Source: Thermoplasmatota archaeon
GTDB taxonomy: Archaea > Thermoplasmatota > JAQUQK01
Reading direction: 5' to 3'
NCBI GenBank assembly: GCA_028716125.1
Contig: JAQUQK010000013.1
Coordinates: 8,399-18,050, forward strand
DNA: 9,652 nucleotides
Shown here: in pieces, positions 6,357 through 9,652 of the stretch
How positions within the stretch are numbered: the stretch's first letter is position 1
Layout of the letters: each line of letters starts with the position of its first letter
The notes under the pieces: generated by a model
Database searches by the model: none
Told to the model about the DNA's origin: nothing
The model's input: only the letters and a program-made list of their open reading frames with translations
Position numbers and translations under genes: made by a program

Positions 6357-8810
6357 TTAATTTGTTGCCGTCGCGAAAAGATCGTCCCATTCCACCCAAG
6401 CGGGGCTACTTGCGTAGTATAAGAGGTAAAGCGAGTTATAAAGGGGCTTAAATGTGACGTCGATCTTTTGCCAAGAAGTAGCCGTTGTTCCTGTCCAAAC
6501 ATTCTGTCCTCCTGACATATTAATAGTCGGGGTGACAGTTCCATCACTCCTAACCCAGCCAGTCATCCTGTAAGTCTTACCGGGAGTAAAGATGGCACCG
6601 CCACTAGCATAGACATAAGTTCCTGAAGTCCAGGCGGCGCGTAAGGCATATTTCCCGCCATGCTGGCCAGTTGTTGTTTTAGTAAGCGTTGCGTTACTGC
6701 TACCTGGTGACCAGGCTGACGTCCCAACATCAATAATAGAAACATCGTCAAATTCTACGTAATTCCCCGCAGAAGGGGTAGAACCAAGCAGATAAAAAGT
6801 TGTGTTATTAGCCGCTGCAGTGACATCAATAGCTTGCCAAGCCGTTGATGACGCGCCTGTCCAATTCACGCTTGTTCCCAATTGCATCATGGGAATTTCC
6901 CCATGTCCGCTATTTCTAGCCCAACCTGTGACATGATATACATGGCCGGATGTTAGAAGGGTTTGGTAAGCGTAAGCATAAGCGCCACCGTTTTTAGTAA
7001 CACGTAAAACTTGATTGCCCCCATGCGGATTAGTTGTTTGTTTAGATAACGTAGCAGTGCCTGCCGCCCACGCACTTGTACCAACTGCTTCCATGGCTGC
7101 ATCAACCAAGTTCATTGGCAGCCCCTCCATATCACCATCTATTACGACCTGCTTATCGATAACTTGTTGTTTGCCCTTGTCTTCCGTAACCGTCACATCG
7201 TCAAATTCAACATAACCACTGTTATTCGTATCTTGCGCCAAATAAAATATAGTATTCCCGGCGGCCACACCTGTTGCATCAATACGTTGCCAGGTTGTTG
7301 CAGTAGAACCATACCAAAGCAAAAGTGATCCGCCTAAATATACGCGTGGGACTTGGACACCGTCACTCCTGGCCCAACCGGTTACATGATATTTTTTACC
7401 AATGGTTAATGTACCCGATTGAATGGCATAACCATATGGTCCGGAACCATCCGCTGTTACTCTTAATAGATATTGACCGCTATGTGGGCTTGCCGTCTGC
7501 TTAGATAGGTTGGCGCCAACAGTGCCCCAGGCCGTAGTCCCAATTTCAATGACGGAAAGATCATCAAATTGGACGGCCCCGCCAACACCAAGCGATGATG
7601 CCTTCATCATAAGGCCTGTGCTTTGAGCAACGGCCACATAATCAATTCGCTGCCATGAGGTCGAATTGGTCCCGTCCCAAACAAGGCCAGCTGCACTAGT
7701 ATCACGCATCGCTGGCACAGCGACTCCATCCACGCTGCGCGCCCAGCCTGTTACATGATACGTTTTGCCGATAACGAGAGATATGTACTGATACAAATAT
7801 CCTATTGTATCTGAGTTGTTATATGCAAGTTGCGCCACATAAGAACCCTCACCCCCTGTTCGTGTTCCAGCGACACGCGTGGCAGTTACAAGCAGTTGGG
7901 TCCAATTGGCGGGCGGTGGCCCGGCCGCACCTTCAAAATTTCCGTTAACTATTGCTATCGGTTTGCCTTCCATATCCCCATCTACGATCCCTTGCCTGTC
8001 CTGGACTTGGGTGTAGCCAGTGACTTCGGTGACAAAAACATCGTCGTACTCCGCATACCTTCCAGCAGCCAAATTGAGCACCTGAAAAGATATATTTCCA
8101 TTCTGTGCGACAAAGGTGGCCGAACAATACTGCCAAGTTGTTGCCGTGGTTCCCTGGCAAAAAACGTTCACGCCAGCATCATTAAATAAGGGGGTGGTCA
8201 AGCCATCACTTCGCATCCATCCTGTAATCTTATATTTCTTACCAACAGTGATGCCGGGTGACTGATAGGCTAATCCGGTGTTATTTGAACCATCATAAGC
8301 AACCCGAATAACTTGATTGCCACTGTGGGGATTGGTTGTTTGCTTAGAGATAATAGCGTGATAAGCAACGTAACTCCCGGCAGTTACATCGGCAACACCA
8401 ATATCATCAAACTCGACATAATGGCCAGAGGAAAGATCATGGCTGCCAAATTGAAGATAGGTAGCCGTAGCTACAACAGTTACATCAAAACTCTGCCAGC
8501 TGTTTGATGATGTGCCCGCAAAATAGGTCGGTGACATCCAAGCGGAAGTAACCAAAGGAGAAGAAGTTCCATCGCCCCTGGCCCAACCTGTAATGTGGTA
8601 GACATGCCCGACGATGACTGTACCATTTACTGCTGCTCCATCAGCAAAACCATTATAGGCGACACGGAGTAACTGAAGCCCCGTGTGCGGAGTCCCGGTT
8701 TGCTTGGATAAAGTTGCTTGGCTAGGTGTCCATGATCCCGTTCCCACGGCTTCCATATTGCCATCGCCAAATGTCACTACCGCATTCGTCGCCTCCATAT
8801 CTCCATCCAC
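6357..8810 (-). repeat. Three two-module units inside the 855-residue protein
   Basis: DGDME linkers begin at residues 40, 315 and 596, giving units of 275, 281 and about 260 residues. Each unit is a linker with a second ME- or FE-containing turn, then module a, then a short join (GT.AW in units 2 and 3), then module b. Module b of the second and third units and module a of the first and third share the SKQT..PH.G opening. This suggests a pair of modules was duplicated together, after an older single-module duplication. Confidence 0.7.
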
Positions 8811-8924
8811 CAACAATTGTTTCACACTGGGAGCAGTCAAAGTTGACCCGGAAAGCGCAAAACCAATCCGCACGAACGTCAAAAGCGCGGCCAATAACAC
8901 AAAAGGAATGAGAAACCTCTTCAT
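6357..8924 (-). CDS. Secreted protein with six carbohydrate-binding-like modules
   Basis: The gene encodes 855 residues, ATG at 8924 to TAA at 6357. Residues 1-23 are a signal peptide (KR, then a hydrophobic core, cleavage likely after GFA). The rest is six modules of 120-135 residues ending near 177, 298, 460, 580, 732 and 855. Each runs from TLSKQT..PH.G.Q.LRV through Y.ITGWARSDG and W.GT..TSWQ.ID to a closing VEFDD.. strand. This pattern fits the galactose-binding-like beta-sandwich fold of CBM4/9-type carbohydrate-binding modules (family knowledge); ligand residues cannot be assigned by eye. Linkers with VDGDME (V39, V314 and the related copy with D596) precede every second module. The only cysteines, C256 and C267 in module 2, could form a disulfide. 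There is no catalytic domain, sortase motif or C-terminal membrane anchor. It may be a glycan-binding surface or released protein. The gene has its own promoter and terminator. The CBM assignment is moderate; other jelly-roll adhesion domains are possible. Confidence 0.9.
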   Translation of the reverse strand: MKRFLIPFVLLAALLTFVRIGFALSGSTLTAPSVKQLLVDGDMEATNAVVTFGDGNMEAVGTGSWTPSQATLSKQTGTPHTGLQLLRVAYNGFADGAAVNGTVIVGHVYHITGWARGDGTSSPLVTSAWMSPTYFAGTSSNSWQSFDVTVVATATYLQFGSHDLSSGHYVEFDDIGVADVTAGSYVAYHAIISKQTTNPHSGNQVIRVAYDGSNNTGLAYQSPGITVGKKYKITGWMRSDGLTTPLFNDAGVNVFCQGTTATTWQYCSATFVAQNGNISFQVLNLAAGRYAEYDDVFVTEVTGYTQVQDRQGIVDGDMEGKPIAIVNGNFEGAAGPPPANWTQLLVTATRVAGTRTGGEGSYVAQLAYNNSDTIGYLYQYISLVIGKTYHVTGWARSVDGVAVPAMRDTSAAGLVWDGTNSTSWQRIDYVAVAQSTGLMMKASSLGVGGAVQFDDLSVIEIGTTAWGTVGANLSKQTASPHSGQYLLRVTADGSGPYGYAIQSGTLTIGKKYHVTGWARSDGVQVPRVYLGGSLLLWYGSTATTWQRIDATGVAAGNTIFYLAQDTNNSGYVEFDDVTVTEDKGKQQVIDKQVVIDGDMEGLPMNLVDAAMEAVGTSAWAAGTATLSKQTTNPHGGNQVLRVTKNGGAYAYAYQTLLTSGHVYHVTGWARNSGHGEIPMMQLGTSVNWTGASSTAWQAIDVTAAANNTTFYLLGSTPSAGNYVEFDDVSIIDVGTSAWSPGSSNATLTKTTTGQHGGKYALRAAWTSGTYVYASGGAIFTPGKTYRMTGWVRSDGTVTPTINMSGGQNVWTGTTATSWQKIDVTFKPLYNSLYLLYYASSPAWVEWDDLFATATN

Positions 8925-8931
8925 GATGGAT

Positions 8932-8962
8932 ATTATAACATGTTTGACAGTGCATAAATCAA
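8932..8962 (-). promoter_or_regulatory. Extended -10 promoter of the 855-residue gene, leaderless
   Basis: On the minus strand there is a perfect TATAAT (8937-8932) preceded by TGT, forming an extended -10 (TGnTATAAT). A TTGATT at 8962-8957 could be the -35, with a 19-bp spacer. The usual start point would be about 8925, one base before the ATG at 8924, leaving no room for a ribosome binding site. Confidence 0.7.
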
Positions 8963-9023
8963 GCCAAGACAGATGGTGACTTCAACTGTGGAAAACCAAA
9001 TATCTTCGCTCGACTCAGCTAAG

Positions 9024-9052
9024 TTGCTTTGCGATACAGTAGTTGATAGTAT
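9024..9052 (+). promoter_or_regulatory. Extended -10 promoter of the coiled-coil gene, leaderless
   Basis: TTGCTT (9024-9029), a 17-bp spacer, then TAGTAT (9047-9052) preceded by TGA, an extended -10. The expected start is near 9059, two bases before the ATG at 9061. No Shine-Dalgarno lies before that ATG. Confidence 0.55.
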
Positions 9053-9060
9053 GAAAGCAT

Positions 9061-9507
9061 ATGAGTAAGAACTCGGAAACCATATCGCATCAAGATATCT
9101 TGGATATGATGGAAAAATCCGATCAGCATATTTTGAACGCCATAGAAACATCTAACCGAGAAATCCTTGAAACTATGGCCGCATACGCGACCCACACTGA
9201 CGCTGACATTAGCAGCCTCAAGTCTGACGTCGGCAATCTTAAGTCTGATGTTAACAGCCTCAAGTCTGACGTCAATAGTCTAAAATCAGACATGCAATAC
9301 GTTAAGGGCGTCATTAACACACAAATGGTGACAAAGGATTATCTAGATGCGCAATTATTTAAATTTAGCGGTGAAATTGGAGGGTATCTGCGCAAAGAAG
9401 ACAACAAAGTTGACGTGCTTACCGGCATACTGACGAAAAAGAAGGTTTTAACCAAATCAGAAGCGAAAAAAATCACGCAAATAGGGCCGTCGTTCATGAA
9501 GGTTTGA
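9061..9507 (+). CDS. Small coiled-coil protein of unknown function
   Basis: The gene encodes 148 residues, ATG at 9061 to TGA at 9507. I do not recognise a named family. Residues 8-45 are charged and predicted-helical in character (HQDILDMMEK, then NAIETSNREILETM). Residues 51-78 are four consecutive heptads of the type (S/N)SLKSDV with leucines at 53, 60, 67 and 74, a textbook coiled coil likely to oligomerise. Residues 90-110 (VTKDYLDAQLF.F) and 111-140 (RKEDNKVDVLTGIL, then lysine-rich LTKKKVLTKSEAKK) look like further helices. There is no signal peptide or membrane segment, so it is probably cytoplasmic. Small proteins with such heptads are common in CPR genomes (recollection). The start at 9061 is preferred because the ATG at 9051 is in another frame and stops after five codons. 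No terminator is seen after it. Confidence 0.85.
   Translation: MSKNSETISHQDILDMMEKSDQHILNAIETSNREILETMAAYATHTDADISSLKSDVGNLKSDVNSLKSDVNSLKSDMQYVKGVINTQMVTKDYLDAQLFKFSGEIGGYLRKEDNKVDVLTGILTKKKVLTKSEAKKITQIGPSFMKV
9211..9294 (+). repeat. 21-bp tandem repeat, four copies, encoding heptads
   Basis: Four in-frame 21-bp units encode SSLKSDV, GNLKSDV, NSLKSDV and NSLKSDM. Units 1 and 3 are nearly the same at DNA level around CTCAAGTCTGACGTC. Units 2 and 4 differ mostly at third codon positions, so the protein repeat is kept while the DNA drifts. Copy number could change by slippage in steps of one heptad without shifting the frame. Confidence 0.85.
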
Positions 9508-9523
9508 TGGCACTACGCGATAA

Positions 9524-9552
9524 TTGACAAAATTCGTCTAAAAACGTAAACT
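9524..9552 (+). promoter_or_regulatory. Promoter of the tRNA-Ala gene
   Basis: A perfect -35 TTGACA (9524-9529), a 17-bp spacer and TAAACT (9547-9552, 4 of 6 matches) predict a start near 9559, 17 nt before the mature tRNA 5' end. The promoter lies just after the stop of the coiled-coil gene, so the tRNA is probably transcribed independently. Confidence 0.6.
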
Positions 9553-9575
9553 TTTCCCGTTGTTAAAAATATTCC

Positions 9576-9652
9576 GGGCCTTTAGCTCAGCTGGCTAGAG
9601 CGCTTCCATGGCATGGAAGAGGTCGAGGGTTCAAATCCCTCAAGGTCCACCA
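9576..9652 (+). tRNA. tRNA-Ala, anticodon GGC
   Basis: A complete 77-nt cloverleaf. The acceptor stem is GGGCCTT/AAGGTCC with the G3-U70 wobble that marks tRNA-Ala. The D stem is GCTC/GAGC and the anticodon stem CTTCC/GGAAG with loop ATGGCAT, so the anticodon is GGC (9610-9612), reading GCC and GCU codons. The T arm is GAGGG/CCCTC with loop TTCAAAT. The discriminator is A, and CCA is encoded in the DNA (9650-9652). Confidence 0.97.

Noticed and set aside
7830..8189. Plus-strand 119-codon open frame
   Set aside because: Antisense to the 855-residue gene, which has a signal peptide and six conserved modules in its own frame.
8944..8949. Plus-strand TTGACA in the divergent region
   Set aside because: No -10-like hexamer lies at 15-19 bp; the better plus-strand promoter is at 9024-9052.
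9051..9068. ATG at 9051 as start of the coiled-coil gene
   Set aside because: It is in another frame and meets TAA after five codons; it overlaps the -10 element.
9505..9549. Possible read-through of TGA as glycine after the coiled-coil gene
   Set aside because: Read-through would add about 14 residues to a TAA at 9547-9549, but the two large genes contain no in-frame TGA in about 2800 codons and use normal glycine codons, so recoding is not supported.

Overview
The window looks like chromosomal DNA of a Candidate Phyla Radiation (Patescibacteria) bacterium, probably of the Parcubacteria type. This rests mainly on the largest gene. It encodes a giant exported protein that opens with the YQGRLLN...DGTY...FRLYS element and is built from YDLGS...YWR.LF and NVGIGT...P modules, a style I associate with CPR surface proteins and with phage tail fibres. 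TGA is used as an ordinary stop, so the recoding SR1/Gracilibacteria are unlikely. No database search was possible, so the taxonomy is an inference.

Layout. Positions 1-5819 (minus strand) hold one uninterrupted reading frame of at least 1939 codons that runs off the left edge, so its C-terminus is missing. I checked every triplet and found no stop. Positions 5820-6356 are non-coding. They contain a hairpin just before the giant gene, a minus-strand terminator-like hairpin, and a cluster of DnaA boxes next to an AT-rich tract that resembles a replication origin. A terminator lies just after the next gene. Positions 6357-8924 (minus) encode an 855-residue secreted protein made of six carbohydrate-binding-like beta-sandwich modules, arranged as three two-module units. 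Positions 8925-9060 form a divergent promoter region. Positions 9061-9507 (plus) encode a 148-residue coiled-coil protein with four perfect heptads. Positions 9576-9652 are a complete tRNA-Ala(GGC) with encoded CCA.

How the parts relate. The two large minus-strand genes both encode exported, module-repeat proteins and plausibly act at the cell surface, in adhesion, glycan binding or host contact. They are separated by terminators and by the origin-like region, so they are probably not one operon. The two divergent genes at 8924 and 9061 each have an extended -10 promoter placed so that transcription would begin 1-2 nt before the ATG, which points to leaderless mRNAs. The coiled-coil gene has no visible functional link to its neighbours.
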